This document shows positions 26,875 through 35,956 of a stretch of 48,488 nucleotides of DNA, in pieces (position 1 is the first letter of the stretch; each line of letters starts with the position of its first letter). Made by a program: the position numbers and the translations under genes. Origin of the DNA: Novosphingobium sp. UBA1948 (GTDB taxonomy: Bacteria; Pseudomonadota; Alphaproteobacteria; Sphingomonadales; Sphingomonadaceae). The notes beneath the pieces were generated by a model. That model did not search any database, was not told the origin of the DNA, and saw nothing but the letters and a program-made list of their open reading frames with translations. The DNA lies in contig DDES01000200.1 in NCBI GenBank assembly GCA_002336765.1, positions 1 through 48,488 of the forward strand. The letters run 5' to 3'.

Positions 26875-27184
26875 CGGATCACCTCCTTTCGCGCTGTTGA
26901 GCCAAGGGAGCCGCACCGGACGATCCACTCGCCTTGCGCGACGGGGCGGGCGAGCTGATTTCGCACCGGCCTTGGCATGCAAGGTGATTCATTTCGCGCC
27001 GCACAACAAGACTTGCATTGCATTATTTTGCTGTCAGAATTGCCGCTTCCACGCCGGAGGGCCTGCCGGAAAATCCCCGAATTCCGCTGTTTTTCCGAAA
27101 CTGCCCAAGATGCGCGGTAAAAATGGCGCTGTGCTTATCAACAGTCGCGTGGCGTTTGCGTCAAACAGCGCAGATTCGCGCGCG

Positions 27185-27766
27185 CTATTTCCGGCAGTCT
27201 TCGACCACCCGCCCGATCGCGGGATCGGCGGGCAGGATCAGCGCGGCATGGCCGCCAAGCTCCACCATCAGCCGCCCGCGCGTAAACACCATCGCGTCGA
27301 GCAAACGGTCGGTGTTGGCAAATTGCGCGCTATAGCCGCCGGCCACCGCCTGCGGGGTGATCTGGCGGCGCTGGGTGGAGGTCGTGATCGCCAGAAGCTC
27401 CACCGGCCCCGCCTGCGGCATGGCGACAAACAGCGTGATCGTCCGCGCCGCGCGCTGGCAGGCAAGACTCGCCCGCAGCGTGCCCTCTGCAAAACTGGCC
27501 GTCGAAACGCCCCGTATCTCGCCCCATTGCCAGCTTCCCGCGCTCAGGCTCTTGTCGCGCCAGTCTTCCGGTTCGACGGGGCGCGTGGGGACGGCGGGGG
27601 CGATGCGGGGCGCAGGCAGTTGCGCAGGCCGCGCCGTGGGGGCGGGGGCCTGACTGGCGGTGCAACTGGCCAGAGCCAGCATCAGCGCGCAGCCTGCCAA
27701 CCCCTGTGCGGCAGGATGCCAGCGGCGGGGAAGGGGTCCTAAAAAGGGGCGCGCATTTGCCTTCAT
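27185..27766 (-). CDS. Hypothetical lipoprotein
   Basis: A 193-residue exported protein with a lipoprotein signal peptide (hydrophobic GLAGCALMLALASC, acylated Cys35), then a Pro/Ala-rich linker (about 40-68) and a compact domain of about 125 residues with cysteines at LACQRA and VEDCRK that could form a disulfide. I do not recognise the domain; proteins of this kind are common and uncharacterised in sphingomonads. ATG 27766 is chosen because AGGGAGG lies just before it and a longer frame would run into the divergent tlyA gene. The two genes are divergent, 61 bases apart. Confidence 0.65.
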   Translation of the reverse strand: MKANARPFLGPLPRRWHPAAQGLAGCALMLALASCTASQAPAPTARPAQLPAPRIAPAVPTRPVEPEDWRDKSLSAGSWQWGEIRGVSTASFAEGTLRASLACQRAARTITLFVAMPQAGPVELLAITTSTQRRQITPQAVAGGYSAQFANTDRLLDAMVFTRGRLMVELGGHAALILPADPAIGRVVEDCRK

Positions 27767-27827
27767 CGCCTCCCTATGGAATGAGGGGGGCTGCGAGACA
27801 AGCCCTAACACCCGTTGAAGAAGTGCC

Positions 27828-28628
27828 ATGACCGAATCCCCAAAGGCTGATTCCAAAGCCAAGCCGATCAAGAAGATGCGTGTCGACCAGATGCTGGTGG
27901 AGCGCGGATTGGTGGAGAGCCGCGCGCGGGCGCAGGCGCTGGTGCTGGCGGGGCTGGTGTTTTCGGGCGAGACGAAAATCGCCAAATCGGGTCAGACGCT
28001 GGCGGGCGATGCGCCGCTGGAGCTGCGCGGGCGCGATCATCCCTGGGTGTCGCGCGGAGGAATCAAGCTGGCCCATGCCATCGAGGCTTTCGGGCTGGAT
28101 CCGGCTGGCGCGGTGGCGATGGACATTGGTTCGTCCACGGGCGGCTTTACCGATGTGCTGCTGTCCAAGGGGGCGGCGCATGTGTTTGCGGTGGATTCGG
28201 GCACCAACCAGCTGGCGTGGAAGCTGCGGCAGGATGAACGCGTCACCGTTCTGGAGCAAACCAGCGCCCGCATCCTGACCCGTGACCATATCACGCGGGC
28301 CTGCAACTGGGTGGTGTGCGATGCCAGTTTCATCGGCCTTGCCAAGGTGCTGGAGGTGCCGCTGGCGCTGGCGGCGGAGGATTGCCGACTGGTCGCGCTG
28401 ATCAAGCCGCAGTTCGAGGTGGGGCGCGGCGAAGTGGGCAAGGGCGGGGTGGTGCGTGATCCCGCGCTGCATCAACGGGTTTGCGGCGAAGTGCGCGACT
28501 GGATCGAAGGGCTGGGCTTCGCGGTGGACGGCATCGTGGAAAGCCCGATCACCGGACCGGAAGGCAATATCGAGTTTCTGATGGTTGCACGACGCGGCGG
28601 GGTGGAACCGGCCTTTTCTGCGGGCTGA
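27828..28628 (+). CDS. tlyA: TlyA-family rRNA 2'-O-methyltransferase
   Basis: The 266-residue protein has an N-terminal S4 RNA-binding domain (about 17-75: MRVDQMLVERGLVESRARAQ) and a Rossmann methyltransferase domain with the SAM motif DIGSSTGGFTD at 99-109. The K-D-K-E set is present: Lys80 in RGGIKL, Asp in VVCDASF, Lys in LIKPQFE and Glu in NIEFL. Family members methylate ribose positions in 16S and/or 23S rRNA; the older name haemolysin A is misleading. The start at 27828 places the S4 domain normally. Confidence 0.94.
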   Translation: MTESPKADSKAKPIKKMRVDQMLVERGLVESRARAQALVLAGLVFSGETKIAKSGQTLAGDAPLELRGRDHPWVSRGGIKLAHAIEAFGLDPAGAVAMDIGSSTGGFTDVLLSKGAAHVFAVDSGTNQLAWKLRQDERVTVLEQTSARILTRDHITRACNWVVCDASFIGLAKVLEVPLALAAEDCRLVALIKPQFEVGRGEVGKGGVVRDPALHQRVCGEVRDWIEGLGFAVDGIVESPITGPEGNIEFLMVARRGGVEPAFSAG

Positions 28629-28808
28629 GTGCCAAAGCTGTTAATGAATCGCCGCGCAAGTGTTTTTCCGGAATTAACTCCGATTTGGAACAGCCTCTAC
28701 ATCGGCCATTGCTAGCGTTTGTGTGCGTCGCCATAAGATCGGCGCCCCCGCGAGTTGGTCAGCAAATACCGGTGGCCGGAGCATGAGCCGGCTGCCCGAA
28801 CAGGATGA

Positions 28809-29372
28809 GTGGCAAGAATGACGGAAATTGCCTCTTCGGGTCAATTGCGTGCCGGTCTGGCGCGCTGGATGCTGGTGTTTGTGCCGGGCATCAACCTGCT
28901 GGGCTTCATTGCGGCGCGGCTGTCCTTTTCGGGGGCCGATAATCCATGGTTCGCCGGATTGACCAAGCCGGACCTTTATCCCCAGCCGGTGGTGTTCCCG
29001 ATTGTCTGGACCCTGCTCTATTGCCTGATGGGCGCGGCGCTGGCGATTGTGGTGGCGGCGCGGGCGGCGCCGGGCCGTGGCTTGGCGATCGGCGCCTTTG
29101 CACTGCATCTGCTGGCCAATCTGGCGTGGTCGCCTTTGTTTTTTGGGGCGCATATGATTTTCGGGGCGCTGGTTTGCGCGCTGGTCATGCTGGCCACGCT
29201 GGTCGTGGTGATCGTGCTGTTTGCCCGCGTGCGGCCGATGGCGGCGGGGCTGCTGGTGCCCTATCTGATGTGGGTGGGCTTTGCCTGCGTGCTGACATGG
29301 CAGGTGCTGCAACTGAACCCGCAGGCCGATGGGCAGGCCGAGGCTGCGCCGGTGGTGCATATCAAGCTGTAA
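28809..29372 (+). CDS. tspO: TspO/MBR family membrane protein
   Basis: A five-helix inner or outer membrane protein of 187 residues that binds porphyrins and related ligands in characterised members. NPWFAGLTKPDLYPQPVVFPIVWTL is the family core around the first loop, here with one proline changed (QP for PP), followed by LYCLMG, NLAWSPLFFG and VPYLMWVGFA. GTG 28809 has AGGA four bases before it; ATG 28818 is the alternative and would drop three residues. It lies 180 bases after tlyA, and that gap holds nothing I can name. Confidence 0.9.
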   Translation: MARMTEIASSGQLRAGLARWMLVFVPGINLLGFIAARLSFSGADNPWFAGLTKPDLYPQPVVFPIVWTLLYCLMGAALAIVVAARAAPGRGLAIGAFALHLLANLAWSPLFFGAHMIFGALVCALVMLATLVVVIVLFARVRPMAAGLLVPYLMWVGFACVLTWQVLQLNPQADGQAEAAPVVHIKL

Positions 29373-29478
29373 GGTGTCCTCTTCCCCCTTGCGCAGTTCG
29401 CGGGGCGGGGCCATTTAGGCGGGCATGAGGCGGGGGCGCTTGCGGCCCCTCGCAAGCACGCCAGCGAAAGGCCTTTTT

Positions 29479-29727
29479 ATGCAAAGCGACAACCCCCTGA
29501 TTGCCGATTTCGTCAAGATGATGAACAGCGCGGCGGGCACTTTTGCCGGTGTGACGCGCGAGGCACGCGAAGGCGCGCGCGAGAAGTTCCGCGAGGCGTT
29601 TGGCGGGCTGGACTTTGTGAGCCGCGAGGAATTCGACACGGTGAAGGCGATGGCCGCCACCGCGCGCGAGGAAGTGGACGCGCTCAAGGAAAAGCTGGCC
29701 GCGCTGGAAGCCAAGATCGGCGGCTAA
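29479..29727 (+). CDS. ubiK: UbiK-family ubiquinone biosynthesis accessory factor
   Basis: An 82-residue protein with an N-terminal amphipathic part (NPLIADFVKMMNSAAGTFAG) and a C-terminal coiled coil (VSREEFDTVKAMAATAREEVDALKEKLAALEAKIGG region, roughly 47-82). This is the BMFP/UbiK layout, in which the coiled coil trimerises and the protein assists ubiquinone synthesis. ATG 29479 removes an 18-residue upstream extension with no family match. A small conserved-looking gene starts 9 bases after it. Confidence 0.85.
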   Translation: MQSDNPLIADFVKMMNSAAGTFAGVTREAREGAREKFREAFGGLDFVSREEFDTVKAMAATAREEVDALKEKLAALEAKIGG

Positions 29728-29736
29728 AGCCTTCGC

Positions 29737-29919
29737 GTGAAAACCCGCCCCGCGATCTGCGCCCGCAAACGGCGCTATGCCAGCGAGGCGGAGGCTGTCG
29801 AGGCGGCGCTAGCGGCACAGGTGACGCTGCGACCCTATCGCTGCGCTCTTTGCCGCCGCTATCACCTCACCAGCCGGACCAAGGGGATGCGTAGTCTGCC
29901 GCGCCTAAAGTCCCCTTGA
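29737..29919 (+). CDS. Small hypothetical protein with a C-x-x-C pair
   Basis: A 60-residue basic protein starting at GTG, 9 bases after ubiK and probably co-transcribed. It has KRRYASEAEA in the middle and YRCALCRRYHLTS near the end. The C-x-x-C followed by YHLTS resembles a group of tiny zinc-ribbon-like proteins (generic pattern YRCxxCxxWHLTS) seen in many bacteria without known function; with an earlier Cys8 and the histidine it could bind a metal. The ribosome site is poor, so the start is uncertain. Confidence 0.6.
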   Translation: MKTRPAICARKRRYASEAEAVEAALAAQVTLRPYRCALCRRYHLTSRTKGMRSLPRLKSP

Positions 29920-30064
29920 CGAACCCGCCTTTCCCCCGCCACCCTCGCGCGTACGTGTGAGAGAAAGGTCGGCGCCCTGTTGCGCGCTGCCTTGATCGCC
30001 TGCCATCCGGCTTGGGAAGTTGCCCTTTCCCTACGCCGAAACAAAAGATTGCGTGCCCGAACTT

Positions 30065-32662
30065 ATGCAGCTTGTGATTGTTGAATCGCCCGCCAAGGCC
30101 AAGACCATCGAGAAATATCTCGGCAAGGATTACCGCGTGCTGGCCTCCTATGGCCATATCCGCGACCTGCCGCCCAAGGATGGCTCGGTGCGCCCCGACG
30201 AGGGCTTTGCCATGGATTGGGAACTGTATGGCGACAAGCAGAGCCGCGTGCGCGAGATCACCGATCTGGCCAAGCAGGCCGACCGTCTGATCCTCGCGAC
30301 TGACCCTGATCGCGAGGGTGAGGCGATTTCGTGGCATGTGAAGGAACTGTTGGCCAAGCGCCGCGCGCTGCCCAAGGAGGTCGAGCGCGTTACGTTCAAC
30401 GCGATCACCAAGGAAGCCGTTACCACGGCGATGAAACATCCGCGCGAGCTGGATCAGGATCTGATCGACGCCTATCTCGCCCGCCGCGCGCTGGACTATC
30501 TGTTCGGTTTCACGCTCTCGCCGGTGCTGTGGCGCAAGCTGCCCGGTGCCAAATCGGCGGGGCGTGTGCAGTCGGTGGCCTTGCGCCTGATCGTGCAGCG
30601 CGAGCGCGAGATCGAGGCGTTCAGGCCCGAGGAATATTGGCAGGTCGTCGCCAGAATGCTGCATGACGGCACCCATTTCCCCGCGCGTCTGGTAAAGTTT
30701 GAAGGAAAGAAGCTCGAGAAGCTGAGTCTTGGCGAGGCGGGCATCGCGGCCCGTGCCAAGGCGGCGGTGGAAGGCGGGGCTTTCCGCGTGGAAGAGGTCG
30801 AGACCAAGCCTGTCCGCCGCAACCCCTATCCGCCCTTCACCACCTCCACCCTGCAACAGGAAGCCGCGCGCAAGCTGGGCTTTTCGGCCAGCCATACGAT
30901 GCGCGTGGCCCAGACGCTGTATGAGGCCGGCGCGATCACCTATATGCGTACCGATGGTGTGCAGATGGACCACAGCGCTATCGCCGCCGCGCGTCAGGAG
31001 ATCCACAACCGCTTCTCCGGCCATTACGCGCCCGAAAAGCCGCGCCACTATGAAACCAAGGCCAAGAACGCGCAGGAGGCCCACGAGGCCATCCGCCCGA
31101 CCGATTTCAGCCGCGACACCTATGGCAGCGGCGACGAGGCCAGACTCTATAGCCTGATCTGGAAGCGCGCCCTTGCCAGCCAGATGGCCAGCGCCGCGCT
31201 GGAGCGTACCACCGTCACCCTGCGCGATGGCACGGGCAGCCACGAATTGCGCGCCACCGGTCAGGTCGTCAAATTCCCCGGCTTCATGGCGGTCTATGAT
31301 GAAAGCCGCGACCAGAAGGCGGATGACGACGAGGACGGCAACCTGCTGCCTGTGATGAACAAGGGCGATATGCCGGCGAAAGAAGGTGTCGAGGCGACCC
31401 AGCATTTCACCCAGCCGCCACCGCGTTTCTCGGAAGCCTCGCTGGTCAAGCGGCTGGAGGAATTGGGCATCGGTCGCCCGTCCACCTATGCTGCCACGCT
31501 TCAGGTGCTCAAGGACCGCGCCTATGTGCGCACCGAGAAAAACCGTTTCTTTGCCGAGGAAAGCGGGCGACTGCTCACCGCGTTTCTGGAACGCTTCTTC
31601 CCCCGCTATGTCGCCTATGAATTCACGGCGGGCATGGAGGACGAGCTGGACGATGTCTCGGGCGGGCGGGCCGCGTGGCGCGCGGTGCTCGAAGCCTTCT
31701 GGAAGGATTTCAAGCCCAAGTCCGACGAGGTGATGGAGAAGAAGCCTTCGGAAGTGACCGAGGCGCTCGACGAGTTCCTCGCCGACTATCTCTTCCCGCC
31801 CAAGGAAGATGGGTCAGACCCGCGTAAATGCCCTGCCTGCGAGGCGGGCCGCCTCAGCTTGCGTGGCGGACGCTATGGCGCCTTTATTGCCTGCAACAAC
31901 TATCCCGAATGCAAGTTCACCCGCAAATTCGCTCAACCAGGCGGCGCTGACGGCGCGGGCGAGGAAGGCGAGCTGGGCAAGCATCCCGAGACGGGCGAGC
32001 CGATCCTCCGCAAGGCGGGCCGCTTTGGTCCCTATATCCAGACGGGTGAGGGGGACACCAAGAAGATGGCCAGCATCCCCAAGGATATTGGCGAGATGAC
32101 GCTGGACTGGGCGGTGAAACTGCTCGGCTTGCCGCGCACCATCGGCCAGCATCCTGAAACGGGCGAACCGATCACCGCCAGCATTGGCCGTTATGGCCCC
32201 TATCTGGCGCATCAGGGCAAATATGCCCGCCTGAAATCCACGGCCGAAGTGTTTGATACGGGGATGAACCTTGCGGTCACCAAGCTGGCCGAGGCGGCGG
32301 CGGGTGGCGTCCGCGGCAGCCGCACCGCTGCCGAGCCGCTCAAGGTGTTTGGCGCCCACCCCACCAGCGGTGGCGAGATCAAGCTGCTGGCGGGCCGCTA
32401 TGGCGCCTATGTCACCGATGGCACCACCAACGCTACCCTGCCCAAGGCGGTGGATCAGGCCACGCTGACGCTGGAACAGGCGATCACGCTGATCGACGAG
32501 AAGGCCGCCAAGGGACCGGCGAAGGGCAAGAAAAAGGCGGCTCCCAAGAAAGCCGCCGCCAAGAAACCGGCCGCGAAAAAGGCCGTGGACGGCGAGAAAC
32601 CGGCCGCCAAAAAGGCACCGGCCAAGAAGACGGCCCCCAAGAAAGCCGTCAAAGAGGCCTAG
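30065..32662 (+). CDS. topA: DNA topoisomerase I
   Basis: This 865-residue type IA topoisomerase relaxes negative supercoils. The TOPRIM domain is at the start (MQLVIVESPAKAKTIEKYLG; acidic pair Asp80/Asp82 in TDPDREGEAISWH), and the active-site Tyr293 is in ITYMRTDG. One four-cysteine zinc ribbon lies near 590-617 (CPAC to CNNYPEC), then three C-terminal repeats with GR(F/Y)GPY/GAY cores, and a lysine/alanine/proline tail of about 50 residues that probably binds DNA or polymerase. ATG 30065 is chosen over a TTG at 30020 because the family begins here. Its stop overlaps the opposing membrane-protein stop by 3 bases (CTAG). Confidence 0.97.
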   Translation: MQLVIVESPAKAKTIEKYLGKDYRVLASYGHIRDLPPKDGSVRPDEGFAMDWELYGDKQSRVREITDLAKQADRLILATDPDREGEAISWHVKELLAKRRALPKEVERVTFNAITKEAVTTAMKHPRELDQDLIDAYLARRALDYLFGFTLSPVLWRKLPGAKSAGRVQSVALRLIVQREREIEAFRPEEYWQVVARMLHDGTHFPARLVKFEGKKLEKLSLGEAGIAARAKAAVEGGAFRVEEVETKPVRRNPYPPFTTSTLQQEAARKLGFSASHTMRVAQTLYEAGAITYMRTDGVQMDHSAIAAARQEIHNRFSGHYAPEKPRHYETKAKNAQEAHEAIRPTDFSRDTYGSGDEARLYSLIWKRALASQMASAALERTTVTLRDGTGSHELRATGQVVKFPGFMAVYDESRDQKADDDEDGNLLPVMNKGDMPAKEGVEATQHFTQPPPRFSEASLVKRLEELGIGRPSTYAATLQVLKDRAYVRTEKNRFFAEESGRLLTAFLERFFPRYVAYEFTAGMEDELDDVSGGRAAWRAVLEAFWKDFKPKSDEVMEKKPSEVTEALDEFLADYLFPPKEDGSDPRKCPACEAGRLSLRGGRYGAFIACNNYPECKFTRKFAQPGGADGAGEEGELGKHPETGEPILRKAGRFGPYIQTGEGDTKKMASIPKDIGEMTLDWAVKLLGLPRTIGQHPETGEPITASIGRYGPYLAHQGKYARLKSTAEVFDTGMNLAVTKLAEAAAGGVRGSRTAAEPLKVFGAHPTSGGEIKLLAGRYGAYVTDGTTNATLPKAVDQATLTLEQAITLIDEKAAKGPAKGKKKAAPKKAAAKKPAAKKAVDGEKPAAKKAPAKKTAPKKAVKEA

Positions 32663-34269
32663 AAATCCGCGCGGGAGAGGCAGCACACGCCGTCATACTC
32701 CCGCGCCTTGGCCCGTACATGCGGCTCCATGAAGCGGCAGGCCACCACCACGCCATCCATCCCTTGCGCGCGCAGATAGGCCAGCGGATTGCTGATCCCG
32801 CCCCGCCATTGCGGATCGAGCACCGAAAGGTGATGATCGGGCAGGCGGGTGGCCATGAAGGTGAAATAACTCGCATCGTCGATCAACAGGCGTTGCGCGT
32901 GGTTATCGGGCGTGATGCCACAGAGCCCCGCCGCCCGCGTGATGCGCGCGCGCGCCTGCGCATAATGGAACACCGGCACCGACAGCGGCTGCTCGGCCAG
33001 ATAGCCCGAGGCGCGACTGGCCCCGACCAGCGATGGCCCGTAGATCGCGCCCACCAGCACCATGCTCAGCAACATCGCCGCGCCGGTCAGCCCCGCCCAG
33101 CCTTGCGCGCGCGGCGAGGCCGGAGTTGCCGACAGGGCCGCGCCATAGGCCATCGCCAGCAAGGGCAGCACAAAGGCGGCTTCATAGACATTGCGCACCA
33201 CCTGCGCCGCGCCATAGGCCGAGGCCGCGCCAAACAGCAGCAGAGCGAACACCACCCGCAGATCGCAGATCGCCGCGCGCCACCGGCCCTTGACCGCCCG
33301 CCACAGCGCGCCACCCGCCAGCAGAAAGCCGAAGAACCACAGCGCGATCATAACCGCGCTCCACGCGATCTGCTCGGGCTTGGACACCAGATGATAGGGT
33401 AGCCAATGCGACATGGGCGTCACATCGGGCGCGGCCAGCGTGACATAGGCGGGCAGGTTGTAATTGCCGAGCAGCGTCAGCAGATGGCCGAAAATTCCTG
33501 CCTGCGGATCGAAATGCAGACTTTGTTCGGCATGTTGCGCGGCCAGCAGCGGATCGCCCGCGCAGGACAGTCGCGCGAACCAGTGCTGCGCCGAGGCCAC
33601 CGCCAGCCCGACCAGCGCAAACCCCGCCAGCACCCGCAGGGCAAGCGTGGCGCGCCGCCGGTCCGCCAGCAGCGCGCAGAGGACAAACACCGGCACCAGC
33701 AGCAAGGCCTTGAAGTGATAGGACAGCGCGATCGCCCCCAGCGCCACCACGGCAGGCGCGCGCCACCATGAAGCCCGGCTCTGCCCATCCCATGCCAGCA
33801 GCAGCGCGGCGGTGAGGCACAGCAGGATCGGCTGTTCGGGGCGGCTCCACACCAGTTGCAGCGGCAGCGTACCCAACCCGAGCAGCCCCACCACCAGCAC
33901 GGTGGCGCATCGCCCAGCCTCCATTCGCCGCAGCAGCGCCAACACCATCCAGCCCCAAGCCAGTGCGTAGGCCACGCCGGACACCCGCACCCACAAGGGA
34001 TCGGGAAAAGCGCTGTTGAAATAGCCCGAATACCAGCGCACCGGCCACATGAACCACAAGGGGCGGGCGAGTGTGTCTGGCCCGCATTGCTCGGAATAGA
34101 GCTTGTCCACCCCGTCCAGTCCTGCGCGCTCCTGCAGGCGCCAGCCCACCTCGTCGCTGTAGACCGGCACCAGCAGGCCCAGCAGCAGTGACAGACCCCA
34201 TGCGCCAGCCACCAAGCGGGTAAAGGCAGGGCTGGCCCCCAGGGCCTTCAGACGGGCAAACAGCGGCAT
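32659..34269 (-). CDS. Multi-pass membrane protein, probable GT-C-fold glycosyltransferase
   Basis: The protein has 536 residues and about 10-12 membrane segments. The first periplasmic loop has YSDEVGW, an acidic pair where GT-C enzymes keep their catalytic or metal residues. A C-terminal soluble part holds two cysteines near DGVCCLSRADF. GT-C enzymes take sugars from polyprenyl phosphates. It begins 4 bases after the stop of the larger neighbour and is in the same operon. The fold is inferred from topology and the DE motif; acceptor and sugar are unknown. ATG 34269 is chosen because an upstream extension overlaps that neighbour. Confidence 0.65.
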   Translation of the reverse strand: MPLFARLKALGASPAFTRLVAGAWGLSLLLGLLVPVYSDEVGWRLQERAGLDGVDKLYSEQCGPDTLARPLWFMWPVRWYSGYFNSAFPDPLWVRVSGVAYALAWGWMVLALLRRMEAGRCATVLVVGLLGLGTLPLQLVWSRPEQPILLCLTAALLLAWDGQSRASWWRAPAVVALGAIALSYHFKALLLVPVFVLCALLADRRRATLALRVLAGFALVGLAVASAQHWFARLSCAGDPLLAAQHAEQSLHFDPQAGIFGHLLTLLGNYNLPAYVTLAAPDVTPMSHWLPYHLVSKPEQIAWSAVMIALWFFGFLLAGGALWRAVKGRWRAAICDLRVVFALLLFGAASAYGAAQVVRNVYEAAFVLPLLAMAYGAALSATPASPRAQGWAGLTGAAMLLSMVLVGAIYGPSLVGASRASGYLAEQPLSVPVFHYAQARARITRAAGLCGITPDNHAQRLLIDDASYFTFMATRLPDHHLSVLDPQWRGGISNPLAYLRAQGMDGVVVACRFMEPHVRAKAREYDGVCCLSRADF

Positions 34270-34273
34270 GGGT

Positions 34274-35872
34274 TTACCGGCGGGCGAGGCGCTGGTTGGC
34301 CAAGGGGTGACCGGCCATCTTCTGGTCCGAGCGCGGCTTGAGCGCGTAAAGCTCGAAACTGCGCGCGCCGGCCTGCTGGATTGCGAAACGGTCATAATCG
34401 CGGGCCAGCGCCGAGAGCAGGATGCGCCGCGATTCCCAGTTCACCGGCTTGGAGAAAGGCTGGCTTTGCATCACCACCACGCTCGGCTTGCTGCGCAGGA
34501 TCGCCCGCATCTCGCCGTTCACATTGGTGCCCAGCGCGAATTTCTCGCTCTCGTTGTTGAGATGGTTGGGGAAGGCATAATGGCTGGGCAGGCACGAGCC
34601 GGTCAGTTGATAGAGGATCGGGTCGCCCTCGTTGACATAGAGGCAGCCATCGCCCAGCCGCGGGCGGATCATCTCGGCCATCGCGGTGATCGCCTCGCGC
34701 TCGCCCTGATGGCGCATGTTGGCCACGGTCACCACCAGCGCGGCCAGCGCCGAAAAGCCCAGCGCATACCACGCCAGCCAGCGATAGCGGCGCGGCGGCG
34801 CGAAAGCGGGCGCGGCCAGCACCACCAGCGGCACCAGCAGCGGGGCAACATAATGGTCATACCAAGTGCCGAAAATCAGGAAGCCCAGCACGGCGGCGCC
34901 CGCCCAATAACGCAGGAAGCCGCGCGCATCGGCCTGATCGGGCGAGGGCGCGGGCAGGTGGCGCGGCGCCCACAGGATCGCCAGCCCCAGCGGCAGCAGC
35001 GCGAGGCATTCCTTGGTGAGCCGCCATAGCGAGCCGAGAAAGGCCTCATGCCGCCCGAAGATCGAGAGGAAATTGGTCTGCACGAATTGTTCGCCATAGC
35101 CCATCGCCACATAGGCGCCCCATGCCGCCGCCGTGGGCAGCAGCGCGATGGCACACCACAGGCTGGCCGCGCCCAGAATGGCCCAGCGGTGCCATCCGAC
35201 GCGATGGGCATGAGCCATCAGCGCGAGGCCGAAGGCAAAGCCCTCGAACACCACGGTGTATTTCATCTGGATGGAGATGCCGACCAGCGCCATGATCGCC
35301 GCGCCATGCAGCACCAGCCGCCGGTCATCCGGCGTGGTCCACACCCGCAGCATGCCAAGCCCCGCCAGAGCCATCAGCAGATTGTAATAGACCGGCGCCT
35401 GTCCGCCATAGCAGAAGAAGGCCGAGAGATAGCATTGATAGACCACGCCAGCTGCCAGCGCGGCCTGCGGGCTGGCATGGGCGCGGGCGAGGCGGTAGAT
35501 CACCAGCGAGGTGGCCACCACGCTGGCCAGCGCGATCAACTGGTATTGCAGGATGCCATCGCCGCCCATCGCGCGCATCGCCGCGAACAGCAGAAACAGG
35601 CCCACCGGCTTGCGATCCCAGATGTCGACATAGGGCACCGCGCCCTGCAACATGCGGTCGCCCACCAGCAGATAGAATTGCTCGTCAATATGGATGGCCG
35701 GAAAGCCGAGCGTCGCCCCGCGCAGCAGCAGCGCCACGCCAAGCTGGAACATCACCACCAGCACCATTTCCCGCCAGCGCAACGCATCGCGCGCCGACAG
35801 GGTCAGGGCGGGGGACGAGGGGGGTGCGAAAGAGCGCAGCCTATGCGGCAGAGCTGCGATGAATTGCACCAT
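34274..35872 (-). CDS. GT39/ArnT-like glycosyltransferase
   Basis: A 532-residue multi-pass membrane protein. HIDEQFYLLVGDRML and VPYVDIWDRKPVGLFLLFA in the first periplasmic loop match the Dol-P-Man/ArnT (PMT_2) signature D-E-x-x-Y ... G-x-x-P-Y-x-D ... K-P. A soluble C-terminal region begins near residue 400 with cysteines in DGCLYVNE and GSCLPSHY. It should transfer a sugar from a polyprenyl-phosphate donor to lipid, glycan or protein outside the inner membrane. It follows era by 84 bases on the same strand and precedes a second GT-C-like gene by 4 bases. Substrate unknown. Confidence 0.75.
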   Translation of the reverse strand: MVQFIAALPHRLRSFAPPSSPALTLSARDALRWREMVLVVMFQLGVALLLRGATLGFPAIHIDEQFYLLVGDRMLQGAVPYVDIWDRKPVGLFLLFAAMRAMGGDGILQYQLIALASVVATSLVIYRLARAHASPQAALAAGVVYQCYLSAFFCYGGQAPVYYNLLMALAGLGMLRVWTTPDDRRLVLHGAAIMALVGISIQMKYTVVFEGFAFGLALMAHAHRVGWHRWAILGAASLWCAIALLPTAAAWGAYVAMGYGEQFVQTNFLSIFGRHEAFLGSLWRLTKECLALLPLGLAILWAPRHLPAPSPDQADARGFLRYWAGAAVLGFLIFGTWYDHYVAPLLVPLVVLAAPAFAPPRRYRWLAWYALGFSALAALVVTVANMRHQGEREAITAMAEMIRPRLGDGCLYVNEGDPILYQLTGSCLPSHYAFPNHLNNESEKFALGTNVNGEMRAILRSKPSVVVMQSQPFSKPVNWESRRILLSALARDYDRFAIQQAGARSFELYALKPRSDQKMAGHPLANQRLARR

Positions 35873-35956
35873 AGAATGACTAGCTCCGATCCGCCGCCCG
35901 GTTACCTGACTTCATGCGCCAACCCTTGCCCCTGTGCAAGGGGGTGGAACAACCGA

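Larger units (their letters stand above)
26581..27184. other. Intergenic region upstream of ilvE
   Basis: About 600 bases between ilvE and a lipoprotein gene converging on ilvE's control region. On the minus strand it holds the 18-codon ORF at 26818-26874 and the hairpin at 26725-26758. The part from about 26,900 to 27,184 shows no gene I can support, and I could not define a promoter. Confidence 0.5.

Noticed and set aside
26876..26889. A fragment of a 16S rRNA gene (GGATCACCTCCTTT)
   Set aside because: Only the terminal 14 bases match and nothing before them resembles 16S helix 45. It is better read on the other strand as a ribosome-binding site.
27136..27148. A single DnaA-box-like TTATCAACA
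   Set aside because: One imperfect box, with no cluster, AT-rich unwinding region or dnaA/hemE/parAB genes; not an origin.
35923..35942. Inverted repeat CCCTTGC/GCAAGGG after era
   Set aside because: Short stem with no T run on either side; too weak to call a terminator.
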